Assembly (NCBI GenBank): GCA_018873225.1
Contig: JAEILZ010000002.1
Span: 3,906,001 to 3,970,000 of the forward strand
Length of the DNA: 64,000 bases
DNA from: [Phialemoniopsis] sp. UDSM-2020
Taxonomy: Eukaryota; Ascomycota; Sordariomycetes; Thyridiales; Thyridiaceae
Direction of reading: 5' to 3'
Below, piece by piece: positions 49,456 through 60,963 of this stretch; positions within the stretch are counted from its first letter, which is position 1, and each line of letters begins with the position of its first letter. Both the position numbers and the translations under genes were made by a program. Below the pieces are notes generated by a model. That model made no database searches. It saw only the letters and a program-made list of their open reading frames with translations, and was not told the origin of the DNA.

Positions 49456-51951
49456 TCACGGACCTGTCTGAGGAAAGACGCTGAGTAGAATATCGTTGAC
49501 CTGTCCCTGCCCTAAAATGTCATCAAAATCCATAGGAAAATGGTCCATCGCGGTGGTAACATCTTCTGCATACATGCCGTCTCCATACAAAGTGGCGCCA
49601 TAGCTGGCCAGAGCCTCCTGACCTTCTTCGATGGTTGAAGCATGAGCAAGCCAGGCTAGCGAGTGAGGTGAATGCTGAGAGTGACTTTGTGCTGTCATTG
49701 AGCTGGGGTTGGTCAGGGATAGTGAGGGCGAAACGTGTGTAGGAGAAGTGTGCTGCTGCTCTGCCTCTTCTCGAGGCCAGCGGGCGTCTTCGCGCCGGCG
49801 AGACTGTGTCAAGATTTCATCCATGTAGAGGCTGTGGTATTGGGTATCACCCGCTGTATGTCTATTGATGGCATTAGATTACAAAATGGTCTATATATAA
49901 CACTGGAGAGCTTACATTTCTTGATCTGCTTCATCGCGGAGAATCGTGGCAAAGGGTGACTGAGATATGAGACGCACCGCCTCGGCTCGCTTCGAGCCGA
50001 CAGAGCCAACATCAGCAGTGATTCTTCAAGATAGGACATCTCTTTACTTACAACGGACTGCACCCAAGAGCTGATACTGCCAATATTCGCTAAAAGTGCC
50101 AGATTCAATGAAAGTGCCGTTTGGACCGCATCCAGGTCATCAAATAGATGTAAGCTGGTCTGTGATACCTTCACAAAGACTTTGGTATTCTCGAGAATGC
50201 ACGTCGCTATGTTCCAATCAGTCACAAAGTAAGACCTTGACAAGCGGTGGATGTCACGCCAGAAGCTGTTCAGAAGCGTGGCGTATCTGAGAGCCTCCAT
50301 GTCGCACATGGACAAAAACTCGGCGGGAGCCTGTTCCGAAGCTCCAGACAGCTCATCGGTACGAGAAATGAAGCGGGAAAATAACATGCAGTAGGTAGTA
50401 TGCCACCAACTCTGCACCATGATGAATGCTGTACTCTCTGGTGTGTTTGCCCTGGTGAATATAGCCCTTTCGGTGTTGCGCAGATCAGGCGGCAAGGCGG
50501 CGCCAAACGAGGCGAGCTCTTGCAAGAAACTGGTAATCGATGGGCCTTCACTTGCATGTGTTGGAATGTTTGAGTTCAGCACTGTTAGATAATGCTGTAA
50601 CCGGTCTCTTATATCCAGTATCTGTACCAGGTATGCGCCAGCACCAAGTGTTTCGGGATTATGCAGACCATTAGATCCCATCTCGCTCAAGGAGATGGTC
50701 CGGCATGATATTTCCAGGTCGAAATGCCTGACATTGCAAGGCAGCTGGATCATCATCGAGTCTCTCGAGCAGAGTCGGGGAGCGCCAGCGATGAGCATGT
50801 CTTGGAGGCAGACACACCACATCAACCTCCTCCGGCACTCTTGGTTCAAAAAGGGGACAGCATCGGTTGGCATGTTCAGTCCGAGACCATATGCGATTCT
50901 CGCCGCCAGCGCGGTCAGATACCAGACTGTTGCGATGTTTCCCGAAGCTGTCCGGTCATATATGAGAAGCAGCAGAATTTGCAGCTTTGGGAGGGACACC
51001 GCTTCCAGGTCTCGAGTGATTTCTCGTTCAACTTCATCTACCCAGCTTGGACCTGGCGCGTTGTCCTTGTCGCCGAGCTCCATGAACCTCGAAGCAGCCG
51101 CAGCAATGATGCATATAAGTGATTTTGATATTTTCCCCTTGTGCCATGTTCTGAGGAATGAACCCCGATGAATAAAGTCGAAAGGGACGACAGGGTGTAC
51201 ATATTCAAAGAAAGCATCGATATGTTGTTGAATGATCAGTCGAGATGGGTTCAAGGTCCTATATCACCTGTGTTATTGGGATAATTGCAAAGAGCGGTAA
51301 AAGATGATAGTGACTTCAAGTTTGGCTTGAGCAGAAACAAATCCAAGTCACTGACCTTGACAACGAGCTCAAGTGTCTGCTTCTCGTGGTATCTGAGTCA
51401 ACCTGGCCTTGGACTTCTTCAACGTCACTGCCGAAACCTGTCTGATCAGACGATCTCGGAACCCGACCGCTATGACTGATCGAAGTATATTCGCACGGCA
51501 GGCCCTTTGCCCGGCATCGACCGCAGCAGGGAGTCTCAGCAGTACATCTCACCTTATGCTCACGGCATGCCTTGCAAGCTTGTCGAACACGTCTTCTCGG
51601 TATCGTATCTCTCGTTATGGGCAGACTTGACATAGAAGTCGGTGCTTGAAAGGAAGAGACACTTCAATACATGACGATCAGGCTGGACAGGGTATGGTAC
51701 CTACAAGCTAGGTGAGGGTCCGAAAAACTGCAGTTAAACCCCAATCTTGAGCAATTCCTGCACCCACCAGAAGCCTCATCACACTTCACCTAGTATCGCA
51801 GACATCAATAAGCCACCGCTTCAAGCAATGGGTCAGGGATCCACACCTTTCTCAACCGACATTCGAGACATCCGTTGGAAGCGCGTTTGTGCCGTCTTCC
51901 CTGAGGACTGACTGTGCTGATGGGCAACCCCTGCATGCGCTCACCAGCCAT
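49456..51951 (-). CDS. Transcription factor with two tandem Zn2Cys6 clusters
   Basis: Six exons, 51951-51847, 51789-51705, 51644-51356, 51258-50052, 49980-49916 and 49861-49456, join in frame to 718 aa. Cluster 1 is split by the first intron: GCLECRLRK, then VKCDEASGGCRNCSRLGFNC (from about residue 28). Cluster 2 follows about 30 residues later: CKACREHKVRCTAETPCC plus GRCRAKGLPC. Both keep all six zinc-binding cysteines. The fungal-specific regulatory domain follows (FFEYVHPVVPFDFIHRGSF, YGLGLNMPTD, RRRLMWCVCLQDML). The short fifth exon encodes the conserved SPFATILRDEADQE, confirming the splicing. The C-terminus is acidic (DHFPMDFDDILGQGQ). It is divergent from a sugar/quinate-type transporter 540 bp away and may regulate it. 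A shorter model starting at 51633 would lose the first cluster. Confidence 0.85.
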
Positions 51952-52488
51952 AGTGGACTCGGGTTTTGCGAATTCTTGCAAGTGTGAAGTCTCACGGAAG
52001 CCGCGTCGGGTAGCGGGAATGATGTTGAGCCTTGATATTGCTCTAGCGCCGCCGTCGATCACGCCGTCTTCGGTTGTCGCACCGGCTACCGGGAACGGAT
52101 GTTTGGCGAACCTTGATTGTTTCCTCACATATCCTCTCGGTTCGCGGCATTTAACTACCCTTCTTCACGGTCGACTTCTCTGGATAATGGTTCAAGCATA
52201 GAGATTAGGAGACCTCGACCGGCATGGCGCCCTCTCCGATGCCAATCTTGACTCAGTCCTTCCCCACAACTCCGCACGAAACAATCAACTAAGATCTGGG
52301 GTGGTGGAGGCGAGATTCCGAGGGAAAGGAATTTCCTTTTTGCCCCTTGAGTACTCAACTATTCCCCTGCCCTTTTTGGGATATATAAGCGTTGCTCTGC
52401 AGACCGTACTTCTCAGAGCGGAGAGAACCACCCGTTCCCTTCACACGTTGCAACATCACGACACACTACTTCTACCTGAGTTGACACC
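51952..52488. promoter_or_regulatory. Divergent promoter between tandem zinc-cluster regulator and MFS transporter
   Basis: Two divergent starts are 537 bp apart. A TATATAAG box at 52381-52388 sits about 100 bp before the transporter ATG. ACCGGCTACCGGGAACGG at about 52081-52098 contains repeated CCGG and CGG half-sites typical of zinc-cluster binding. The exact GCGAANTTCGC element of the other promoters is absent. Confidence 0.5.
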
Positions 52489-54222
52489 ATGGGTAACCCT
52501 TTCAAGGTCAGGGACGACCCAGAGCATCCGGTGCCGAAGGAGGCATACGGATGGCGCATCTACGCAATCGCGGCCTCGGCGGCAATGGTACGTCTCTCGG
52601 TCAGCTTTGTTCGGTACGATGGCAGTAGTGACTAAGCTTTTCTTTCGCAGGCCTCGGCGATGTTTGGGTACGACTCAGCCTTCATCGGCGGAACTCTCTC
52701 GCTTCCCTCTTTCAAAAAGTCTTTCGGCTTGGACTCGGCTGCGTCCACAGCGCTGTCTTCAAATATCGTTGGAACCTTTCAGGCCGGCTGCTTCTTTGGC
52801 TCGCTATTCGGATTTCCCGTCTCGGAGATGTTTGGCCGGCGTATAAACCTGATTGTGTCCGGCCTGGTCTTTATCGTCGGGGCCATCGTACAGACTCTGT
52901 CAAACGGCAATTTGGGCATGATGTATGCCGGGCGGGCCTGCACAGGCCTGGGCGTAGGATCCTCTGCCATGATCGTGCCTGTTTACATCGCCGAAAGCTC
53001 CCCTCCGACGATCAGAGGCCGGTTGATCGGAGTGTTTGAAGTTGCCCTTCAAGTTGGTGAGTTAGTTGCGAAGAAACCCAACAGATACTCCAGTGGATAA
53101 CTTCTGATATCGTTCTTTCGTACAGCAAGCGTCTGTGGCTTCTGGGTCAACTATGGTGTCCAACAGAACCTCCCCTCGAACGTCGCCCAGTGGCGTATCC
53201 CTTTCGCCATCCAGCTCATCCCCGCGGGCTTGCTCGTCGTTTGTATGGCCTGGTCGATCGAATCGCCAAGATGGCTTGTTAAGAAAGGCAGTTATGACAA
53301 GGCTTTGAAGAACCTAGCCTGGGTCCGCAACCTCCCTGAAAGTCATGAATATGTTCAGACCGAGATTGCACAAATGAGGGCCCAGATCGAGCATGAGCGT
53401 GAGTTCGCCCACGGAGGCAACTCCTGGGTCGCAGCCTGGAAAGAAATCTCTGCCAAAGGCATGAGGAGACGCATCATTCTTGCCATTGCTATGAAGTTCA
53501 TGCAGAACTTTGCGGGTGTCAATGCGCTCAACTACTACAGCCCGATGATCTTCAAGTCGATCGGCTTCACCGGCACCTCGACCGGCCTCCTGGCCACCGG
53601 CGTTTATGGCATCGTCAAGGCCGCTGTCACTTTGGTTTTTATCACGTGGTTTGTCGACACTTGGGGCCGCCGACCCGCGCTCTTCGTGGGCGGCATGATC
53701 TCGTGCTTCGCCATGTTCTTCCTGGGCACCTACTCGGTCCTCGCCGGCTCCTTCGACCACACACCGCCCAAGGACGCCGGAGCCTACTTCGCCATCATCA
53801 TGATCTACATTTATGCCGCTGCGTATGCGTTCTCGTGGAATGCGATGCCATGGATCTTCGCTGCTGAGATCTTTCCGACCAAGATCCGGGGCCTGGCGAT
53901 GCTGCTTACCGTTCTCGCCCAGTGGTTATCGCAGTTCGTGGTGATCTACGCGACCCCGTACATGATCCAGGATATCACCTACGGCACCTTCTACTTCTTC
54001 GGGGCATGTATCCTCGTCTCTTCGGGTATTGTATACTGCTTCATTCCCGAGACCAAAGGGTTTCCTCTGGAGAAGATGCACTTGATCTTCAACGGCTCCT
54101 TGTGGGCACGTAAAGCGAGAAAGGATGGAGAGCGCCTGCGAGCTGAAGAGACGGTGACTGAGGGGGCCGTTCGAGAAATGGAGAAGAATGCTGATTCCGT
54201 GGCTCACAAGGAACTGGTTTGA
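52489..54222 (+). CDS. MFS sugar/quinate-type transporter
   Basis: Three exons, 52489-52587, 52651-53056 and 53126-54222, give 533 aa. It has the sugar-porter hallmarks: an N-terminus running into YGWRIYAIAASAAM, FGYDSAFIGGTLSLPSF in helix 1, the MFGRRINL loop, PVYIAESSPPTIRGRLIG, ESPRWLVKKG, NALNYYSPMIFKSIGF, the DTWGRRPAL loop and PETKGFPLE. Twelve helices are expected in the plasma membrane. The FGYDSAFIGGT and helix-7 sequences resemble the quinate-permease branch of fungal sugar porters, but the substrate cannot be fixed from sequence. It is divergent from the tandem zinc-cluster regulator and likely co-regulated. The spliced frame is complete. Confidence 0.9.
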
Positions 54223-54624
54223 GACGAGCCGAGCGGCCTGAGCTTGATCAGCATGGCTTCAGGTTACTAGATCGGGGGCCAATGATGTACTTGATGACGT
54301 GGGGAAGGGCCTTTATAAAGATCGTTTGGTGGAATTTAGATATGTGAAACCGAGAAAGGATGTATCAATGCATGATGATATACAGAGACTTCTTGACATA
54401 TTGAACAGACATATCGAAACAAGTTTACAGTCTGGCCCAAATCCCAACACAGCAGCGTACAAATAGATAGCTGCAACATCTTATCTCGAAAGAGACCATT
54501 CTTACACGAAAAATATACCATGAAAAGAAATGAACGTATGGAAGGATGTAGTCAGGCGCCGGTGCCGTGTACCCCGACTTATCTGACAAGACAGAATGTG
54601 CTGTTTCAATTTCCACTGCAGCTC
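54223..54624. other. Convergent 3' flanks
   Basis: Spacer between the transporter stop and the stop of the disordered coiled-coil gene. Nothing recognised. Confidence 0.4.
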
Positions 54625-56370
54625 CTAGTGCCCACGTCCAACCGTGTCGTGAGATTGCGAACGCCGTGAACGTTGGCGCGCCGCATTAATTGCTGGATAG
54701 GTGCCTTCTGCTGCTGGAACATCGGGAGCCTCCGGGAGCACCGGGCCCCTTGAATCATGAGGGTCCTTACGGAGCCTGCCGTGAGACAGCACAAACCGAG
54801 CGGGCTCCCGGTTCGGGTTTGGTCTAACCGCTTCCTCGATCTCGTCTAGGTATTCACCCTCGGTCATTTCATCCTGCTCAACTCTTGGATCTTGACGCGA
54901 TGAACTATCGTTGAAGTCGAAGCGTGCCTGGAGATGTTGCGCGTTGGGCGTGAGCGGGGACCCGGCCTGCCTGTCATCCCGCGCCCTCGGCCGAGTGGCC
55001 GATGGAATCTTCCAGGGGTCCCCATGGGGCATCATCCCACGACCCGAAAGGGAGTCACGGCCTGGATCCGATCCCAGTCCCCGAAACGCCGCCGGCGGGT
55101 ACGGGCCACCTAGAGGACGTGGCCTTTGAGGGTCAGAGAACGTGGTCCACCGGTCATCAGAATGCCCCATCAGTCGTGGTGGTGATCGAGCTGACTCACC
55201 ACTCATGCTCCTGCGCTCCAGGACATCCATTATCATCAAGACTTGCTCGACCTGGCTCCTCGTGATCGTCGAGCCGGCGGTGATGTCGCTCGGCGCGCCT
55301 CTGAAACTCTCCGCCGGCGGAACAGGTGTCGCATACGACCCTTGAAGTCTCCGGATCGTGTCCCAGGCCTCGGCTTCCCTGCCGGAGTTGCCACCGAACT
55401 GCTGCAGGAACGGGTTTGTATCCGGTAGCGACCTCGGCCCTCGAGTGACCAGTCCACCCCGTGGCTCTTGTCCTCGGAAGCGATCAAGCAGGTCCATCAA
55501 GGTCGTGAGGTCTCGATCGCTAAACCCGACACGGTCGCGATCGGGCTCGGAATGGGATCCCTTCTCCCTCTCACGCTTGAGCCTATGCCTCAACTCTCGC
55601 ACTTCCCGCTCAGCCAGTTGGCGTCGAGCCTTTTCCCGGCCGATGTCACTCCGCTCCGTCTGCCACAGCTTGAAGGACTCGAAGTCTTCTTGCAATCTGT
55701 CGACCTCGTCCCGCACATCGTCGGGCGAAGAGTTGGACCGCTTCGGCGGCCGGTGGCGGGGCGAGTAGTAGGATGTGTGATGATGCTGCGAGGTGCTGCT
55801 GCTTCGGTGGCGAGACGGCTTCGAAGCGTGATGCTTATTGAAGTTCGGGTCGGGCGGATATGTCGCTGGCGCGGTCCCGGAGCGATGCGCCCCTGGACGG
55901 GGATGCGGCGCCGGGTAGGCTGCGCCTGGAGGTGGGTAGGTCGGAGCGAAAGGGCTCGGGGCCGGCCGGCTCGGGTTGAGTGGAGCTTGCGGACCTGGAT
56001 AGTAGCCATAGTCTTGGGGATCCGGCGCTGACGGGGCAAAGGGATTCGACGAGAAAAGCTGCGGATTGGAATAGTCTGGCGTGCTCGGCCTCGGTGCGAA
56101 GGGGTTAGGCTGAGAGGTCGGCTCGTAGTAGGGGATAGCCATCGCGCTGGGCGGCTGGGAAGGTTGACGTTGGTAGACCGGGCCGCCGTCCGGGGGCAGA
56201 AGGTGATGTCGACGGCGTGTGCGATGCTCTTGCTTGCGTTTCGCTGACCTGTTTTGCCTCTCAGGCTTCTCACCGCCCTCATCACCACTCTTCTTGGACC
56301 CGTCGTCGTTCCCCTTGGGCTCCTGGCCTGGTGGAGCTTCCTCGCCGGTCTGCTGGTCCTCTTCAGGCAT
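54625..56370 (-). CDS. Hypothetical disordered protein with central coiled coil
   Basis: One exon of 581 aa. I do not recognise the family. Residues 1-55 are very charged (QEPKGNDDGSKKSGDEGGEK, then basic KRKQEHRTRRRHH). Residues about 60-165 are Pro/Tyr/Ala-rich with repeated NPFAP units (three copies of NPFAP or SPFAP type), typical of low-complexity interaction regions. A His/Ser/Arg-rich segment follows. Residues about 217-280 form a charged coiled coil (DEVDRLQEDFESFKLWQTER to ELRHRLKRERE). The rest is disordered and rich in Arg, Ser and Pro. No signal peptide or membrane helix. The frame upstream of 56370 begins with GTG, so this ATG is used. Confidence 0.7.
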   Translation of the reverse strand: MPEEDQQTGEEAPPGQEPKGNDDGSKKSGDEGGEKPERQNRSAKRKQEHRTRRRHHLLPPDGGPVYQRQPSQPPSAMAIPYYEPTSQPNPFAPRPSTPDYSNPQLFSSNPFAPSAPDPQDYGYYPGPQAPLNPSRPAPSPFAPTYPPPGAAYPAPHPRPGAHRSGTAPATYPPDPNFNKHHASKPSRHRSSSTSQHHHTSYYSPRHRPPKRSNSSPDDVRDEVDRLQEDFESFKLWQTERSDIGREKARRQLAEREVRELRHRLKREREKGSHSEPDRDRVGFSDRDLTTLMDLLDRFRGQEPRGGLVTRGPRSLPDTNPFLQQFGGNSGREAEAWDTIRRLQGSYATPVPPAESFRGAPSDITAGSTITRSQVEQVLMIMDVLERRSMSGESARSPPRLMGHSDDRWTTFSDPQRPRPLGGPYPPAAFRGLGSDPGRDSLSGRGMMPHGDPWKIPSATRPRARDDRQAGSPLTPNAQHLQARFDFNDSSSRQDPRVEQDEMTEGEYLDEIEEAVRPNPNREPARFVLSHGRLRKDPHDSRGPVLPEAPDVPAAEGTYPAINAARQRSRRSQSHDTVGRGH

Positions 56371-57427
56371 CGAGTCTAACGTCACTCAGACCGTGGCGGG
56401 CCGATCGCCTTCTAGAAGAATGGCTGAAAGGGGTGGGCCTTGGAAAGGACGAGAGAGACAGTGGCGAGAAGGGGCATTGTCATCTTTTCGCAGGTCGAGA
56501 CTCTCATACTCCGCGAACGCAGGACCACCTGTCGAGACCTCATCGAACGGCGATCGGGCTGGGGGGTGGCCTGTCTGGCGCCCAACCCCACCAGCATTTA
56601 CTCAACCCCAAGGTGTTGGGTTGCGCGCACCGGGACTGGTCTGTCCAACGACCGTTCGCCCCTACAGAACCAGTAAGAACATTCCCGCGCATGCTTGCTA
56701 CGAATCAGGATGCAGACCTCTGCTCAGGCACACAAAATCCCGGCAGACGCTTTGGGTGTGCCTCGGGTGGATGAGAGGTGGGTTGTACCCGGTCTTCTTG
56801 GAAGACGGACATCGATACTGGGGAGGATGGGTGAACAGAAGATGGTGGTCTTGTATTACGCATGACGAGGAAAGGCCGTCCATTGGGGTTGTCCGGTTAC
56901 GGCGCCGGTATGCAAGTGTAAGAAGACGGCATCGGCCAAGGAGAGAGATCGCCAACCATCGAGTGACGTTCCGCGGGTTCCGCAAGGGAAGAAGCCACTT
57001 GCAGGACCTTCAGGTGCGGAGGAGGCCTGGAAAGCACATTCATTCGATGGTCGTCCTGCAGTCGCAATTGTGCACATCCCCTTCATTATGTGGCAGGCAA
57101 TAATTGCTTGGCTTTCTCGTCTCTCACAGCACAAGACCACCAATAGCTGTAGGAGTATGGAGAAGTGAAAAGCCGTAAAAGTTACCTGCTACTTAGATAT
57201 GACCTTGTTTGTGGACCTGGAAGCAGATTTGCAGCACCCATGTACATGCATGCAGACGTTGTGGTACTGTACTGATTAGTTCCATAGAAGCTGGGCGTAG
57301 CAATGGAAAACTCTCCCGATTGGATGCGAACTCATCCTTTTATCTACTTTACACAAATAGTCTAGAGCTTCTTTTGCTCACTACAAAGGCAGTAAAGGGC
57401 TTGTGTGGCTGTAGTAACTGTAATCGA
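56371..57427. other. Intergenic, no gene recognised
   Basis: Open frames at 56219-57103 plus start inside the neighbouring gene and look like shadows. Nothing resembling a protein family, RNA gene or repeat was seen. Confidence 0.4.
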
Positions 57428-58354
57428 TTACGAACCTCTTGCTTGCTGTCGCATCTCGGCTTCAATGAACCGCAACACGGTCTTTCGAACTCCCTGTTCA
57501 TCATGCGCGACCCCTTCAACCACATCGAACTGGGCCGTGATGCCATGAGCCTGCCAATCTTCCTGCAGCTCCCGTAACGTCTTGACCCTGTTGCCGACCA
57601 CCTCGACGGTTTGTATCTGGGCCTTCTCAATGCTCTCCTCGCTCATTCCTTGCGCCTGCATCCGTCGGCGTCTGACCCAAGCCCAAAACTCTGCGCCGCC
57701 ATGACCATGGACGTCTTCACTGCCGACAATCATTTGGATGGGCACTTGTGCAATCAGCTCCGGCTTGACGGTGCGATCAAACCTAGCCTGTGTGTCCGCG
57801 ACGCCGATGGGCCAGTTATGCGTCTCATCCAGAGATGTCGCTTTGCCCGGAGCACCGACGCTGACGGCCGCAAGACGCTCGGGATATAGGTACAGAAACC
57901 GGTGAGCAAAGTGACCTCCGCCCGAGAACCCCTCTAAGAACACCTTGCCCGTCTCAATGCCGGGCCATATTCGAGCAACCTCGTCCAGCATGGACAGAAG
58001 GGCGAGGTCCGCCCGTAGGGTGCTCGACCGCAGTATCTTGTATGAGCCGAGATCGTTTGGCCCGTCGAGGTCGCAGGGAAAGAGCGGACAGAGTATGGCG
58101 CAGCCTAGCCGGTCTGCGAACTTGGACAAGTCATTGTCCAGCGCGGACAGATGACGACCCGTTCCATGGATGTGGACGAGCAGTGGAAGCTTATCCTCTG
58201 TGGAGGCCTTTGCGTTGTAGTACGCTTGGGGCACATAGAGTGCGTAAGAGACGCGAGGATCGCTGGGAAGGGATCGCAAGGGGATGTGACCCACGAGGAA
58301 CGCTGCCTTGAGGAACTCAGGGGGCACATCGGCCGTGGAGAGGGAAGTGCTCAT
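57428..58354 (-). CDS. Alpha/beta hydrolase (esterase/depolymerase-like)
   Basis: One exon of 308 aa. The fold is recognisable from an oxyanion-hole motif LLVHIHGTGRH (about residues 58-68), the nucleophile elbow LEGFSGGGHFA with Ser144, a probable acid in MIVGSEDVHGHGG, and a late His in VVEGVAHDEQG. The GFSGGG elbow and overall layout resemble the PHB-depolymerase/acyl-esterase branch, but the substrate is open. There is no signal peptide, so it is probably intracellular. About 300 bp upstream of the start is a perfect copy of the GCGAATTTCGC palindrome also found upstream of the AtuA-like gene, suggesting common regulation. Confidence 0.82.
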   Translation of the reverse strand: MSTSLSTADVPPEFLKAAFLVGHIPLRSLPSDPRVSYALYVPQAYYNAKASTEDKLPLLVHIHGTGRHLSALDNDLSKFADRLGCAILCPLFPCDLDGPNDLGSYKILRSSTLRADLALLSMLDEVARIWPGIETGKVFLEGFSGGGHFAHRFLYLYPERLAAVSVGAPGKATSLDETHNWPIGVADTQARFDRTVKPELIAQVPIQMIVGSEDVHGHGGAEFWAWVRRRRMQAQGMSEESIEKAQIQTVEVVGNRVKTLRELQEDWQAHGITAQFDVVEGVAHDEQGVRKTVLRFIEAEMRQQARGS

Positions 58355-59229
58355 CCTCAGGTTACTTTGGTGATAGGCGAGTTACAGAGTAATAGTGGGC
58401 TAGGTATGTCTGGTCTTGAGCACAGCTATCAGTTGATTGTCCATAGGCTTGTGCTGTATCTCATGTATAAGCCGCTCATGCGAAGAAGGCGTTGGGCCGG
58501 TATTCGCAACGTCAAATCCGCAGCTGGATATCTCGCACCCTGGCTTGGCATGGATAGCGCATCTGGAGGTGCACTAACGCCCGAGTCGAGGCGGCTTTGC
58601 ACGACCTCCACACATTTGTGCTCCGGAGCCGGGCTCGGCGGCGGGGCAAGCGAATTTCGCTTGATCCGGAGACCGTTGCACCCAGATTCTCAGCCACATA
58701 GAGTTACGCTACTGCACACGTCAAAGACCCCCTCTCGAAAATGCCATGATATCAGCAACTTGCGGGGTATGGTAGATGCACCATTGTGTTCAGGGGTAAA
58801 GCTGAGCAGAGTGCCGAGGCATCATCCACGAGCCAGTTGTGCTTCCCGAAGACTTTCTGCAGAAGAAGATGCGCTGCAGCCAGTACAGAAGATGTCTCTC
58901 TTTACCTTTGCGCGTGCAAAGCTGATGAGTAAGTTTCTATTTCAATTACAAGTCTACCATCGAGTATGATGAGTCAGTCGCGGTAGTCGACCGACAGGAA
59001 AGGCATAGTGAAGTTGTTCAATCTGATAGGTACATGAAGGTTCCGTGACTGAACTAACTTGAAGCGAGGAACACATGCACAGATCAACAATAGTAAATAT
59101 ACAGGAGTAGCTGCTAAATATCGTTTCATTGAACGTGTTTCGTAATTTCATGAGACCAATCTGTAGACTACCTATACTAAATCAAAGCTGAGTGTTATCA
59201 ACTATACCCTTCTATCTTGAACACCGCAG
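58355..59229. other. Intergenic, hydrolase promoter
   Basis: This holds the hydrolase promoter with the palindrome at 58647-58663, then the 3' flank of the next MFS gene. No gene recognised. Confidence 0.45.
58647..58663. promoter_or_regulatory. Palindromic element upstream of the alpha/beta hydrolase
   Basis: CAAGCGAATTTCGCTTG is a perfect 17-bp palindrome around a central T, about 295 bp upstream of the hydrolase start. Its 11-bp core is identical to the element at 43882. It is flanked by CCGG sequences (CTCCGGAG on the left, ATCCGGAG on the right). Confidence 0.6.
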
Positions 59230-60963
59230 TTACACCTCACGATCCTCAGTGCTAGACCACTTGGAAAAGTGCTTAGCCCCGAGGCCGAGCTCAAACATTT
59301 TATCAACCTCGATAGGCGGGCGGCCCCTGAGCTCCGGCACATGGAAATACGTCACCACAAACGCCAGACCAGTGAAGGCGGCGACAATGAAGCCGGTCTT
59401 GCCGCCCAGGTCGCCAGCGTCGGTGTTGTAGATGAATGGATAGGCCGTGGCGAAGATGCCCGTGGCAAGACCTTGTGTGAAGGAAGCCAGACCAGAGGTC
59501 TTTGCACGCAGCGTGATCGACGACACCTCGCCGGCGACGACGTTGGACGCCGGCCAGGCACCCACACCCGCGGCCGCGATGACGAGCATCATGCACACTG
59601 CAAAGTACCTGGAAACTCGAGCGTTAGTACCACATTAGGGTAGTAGGAAGTGGTATCATAGAAAACTCACCATTGAGCAGCCGGCACATCGAAGCACCCT
59701 GCAATGCCGAGAGAAATCCAGAGGGCAGTGATGAGTCCCAGACTGCAAAGCAACAGTCTCCGGCGACCGACCCGCCCGAGAATCCAGAAGGCGCCGAAAT
59801 TGGCGATGATGCCGACAATGATACCCGCGATGAGCATCGTGGTCGCCGTGCTCGACGCCATGCCCATGAGCACGAGGAAGTAGCTCGAGTGGCCCAGGAC
59901 AGCGAGGCCAAACAGCTGCTCGACCGAGGCGCAGAAGCACGCAATCAGAGTCCGGCGGCGGTCCGTCGCCCGCCGGAAGCAGTCGGCGTACGTGGCGTGC
60001 TCCTCCTCGCTCCTGGCCTCGTTCTCGCGCTCGTACTGGATGACGACCCGGATGCGCTGGTACGTCTGCTCAGCCATGGCGACGTTGCTGGGCCCGACGA
60101 GGGCGTCGCACGCCTTGCGGGCGTCCTCCCAGCGGTCGCGGCGCATCAGCCAGGCCGGGCTCTCGGGGATGAGGGCGGCGACGAAGAGCGGGATGGCCGA
60201 GAAAACCCACTGCATGGCGATGGGGATGCGGTAGGCCGAGGCGTCGTCCTGGTGGACCTTGGCACGCACAATGATCGAGCCGAGGAGTTGTCCGAGGAGC
60301 ATGAAGATCGAGAGTGTTGCTAGTATAGGGCCACGCAGCTGGGTCGGGAGGACTTCGGAAATGTAGGCCTGGGCGGTGCAGATGGCGGTGCTCAGGGTCA
60401 AACCCTGCACGAGCTTGCCTGCAAAGTACATGCCCCGTCGAGCCATGTCGCCGTCGACCGTGTCGGCCAGGTAGCATATAACGATGGTGCCGATTTGCAG
60501 CATTATGAATATCTGGAGAGTCCGCCGACGGCCGATGCGGTCCTGTGACCATCCGCCGAGCATGGAGCCGATCATGATACCAATGGGATTCGATGCTGCC
60601 CATATCGACACCCACTCCGCAGGGATGATCCATTTGCCGCCGTAGAATTCGCCGAATACCTGTCTGTAGAGAAGCATGTTAATCACTAGAGCCAGAAGGA
60701 CAAGCCGTGGTTGGGGAAGACTCGTCTCACCTGAACATCGGAACGGTCGAGATGGTGCCAATGGATACTGTCTCAATACCGAAAAGAAGCTTGTAGGAAG
60801 CCAGTCCGAGCGTGAATAGGAACATCCGGGGGCTGCTCCGGATCACCTGGCCCAAGGTTGCCTTTGCGTCCTGAGCAACGGCCACGGCGCCGGCAGAATC
60901 AGACTTTGAAGGCTCGGCTACGGCAAATTCCTGCCTGACGCATTCTTCTTTTGGTGTCGACAT
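59230..60963 (-). CDS. MFS sugar-porter-type transporter
   Basis: Three exons, 60963-60731, 60663-59671 and 59608-59230 (introns 67 and 62 nt, the second with an ACTAAC branch), give 534 aa. Sugar-porter motifs are present but partly divergent: WSQDRIGRRRTLQIF, AYISEVLPTQLRGPI, IPESPAWLMRRDR, the second loop GRVGRRRLLL, and VPELRGRPPIEVD in place of the usual PETKG end. Helix 1 reads FTLGLASYKLLFGIETVSIG rather than the common GYD motif. These changes suggest a substrate other than simple hexoses. It is divergent from a beta-lactamase-fold hydrolase across 643 bp carrying three palindromic elements and a TGAAGTCCGG site. Confidence 0.88.
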
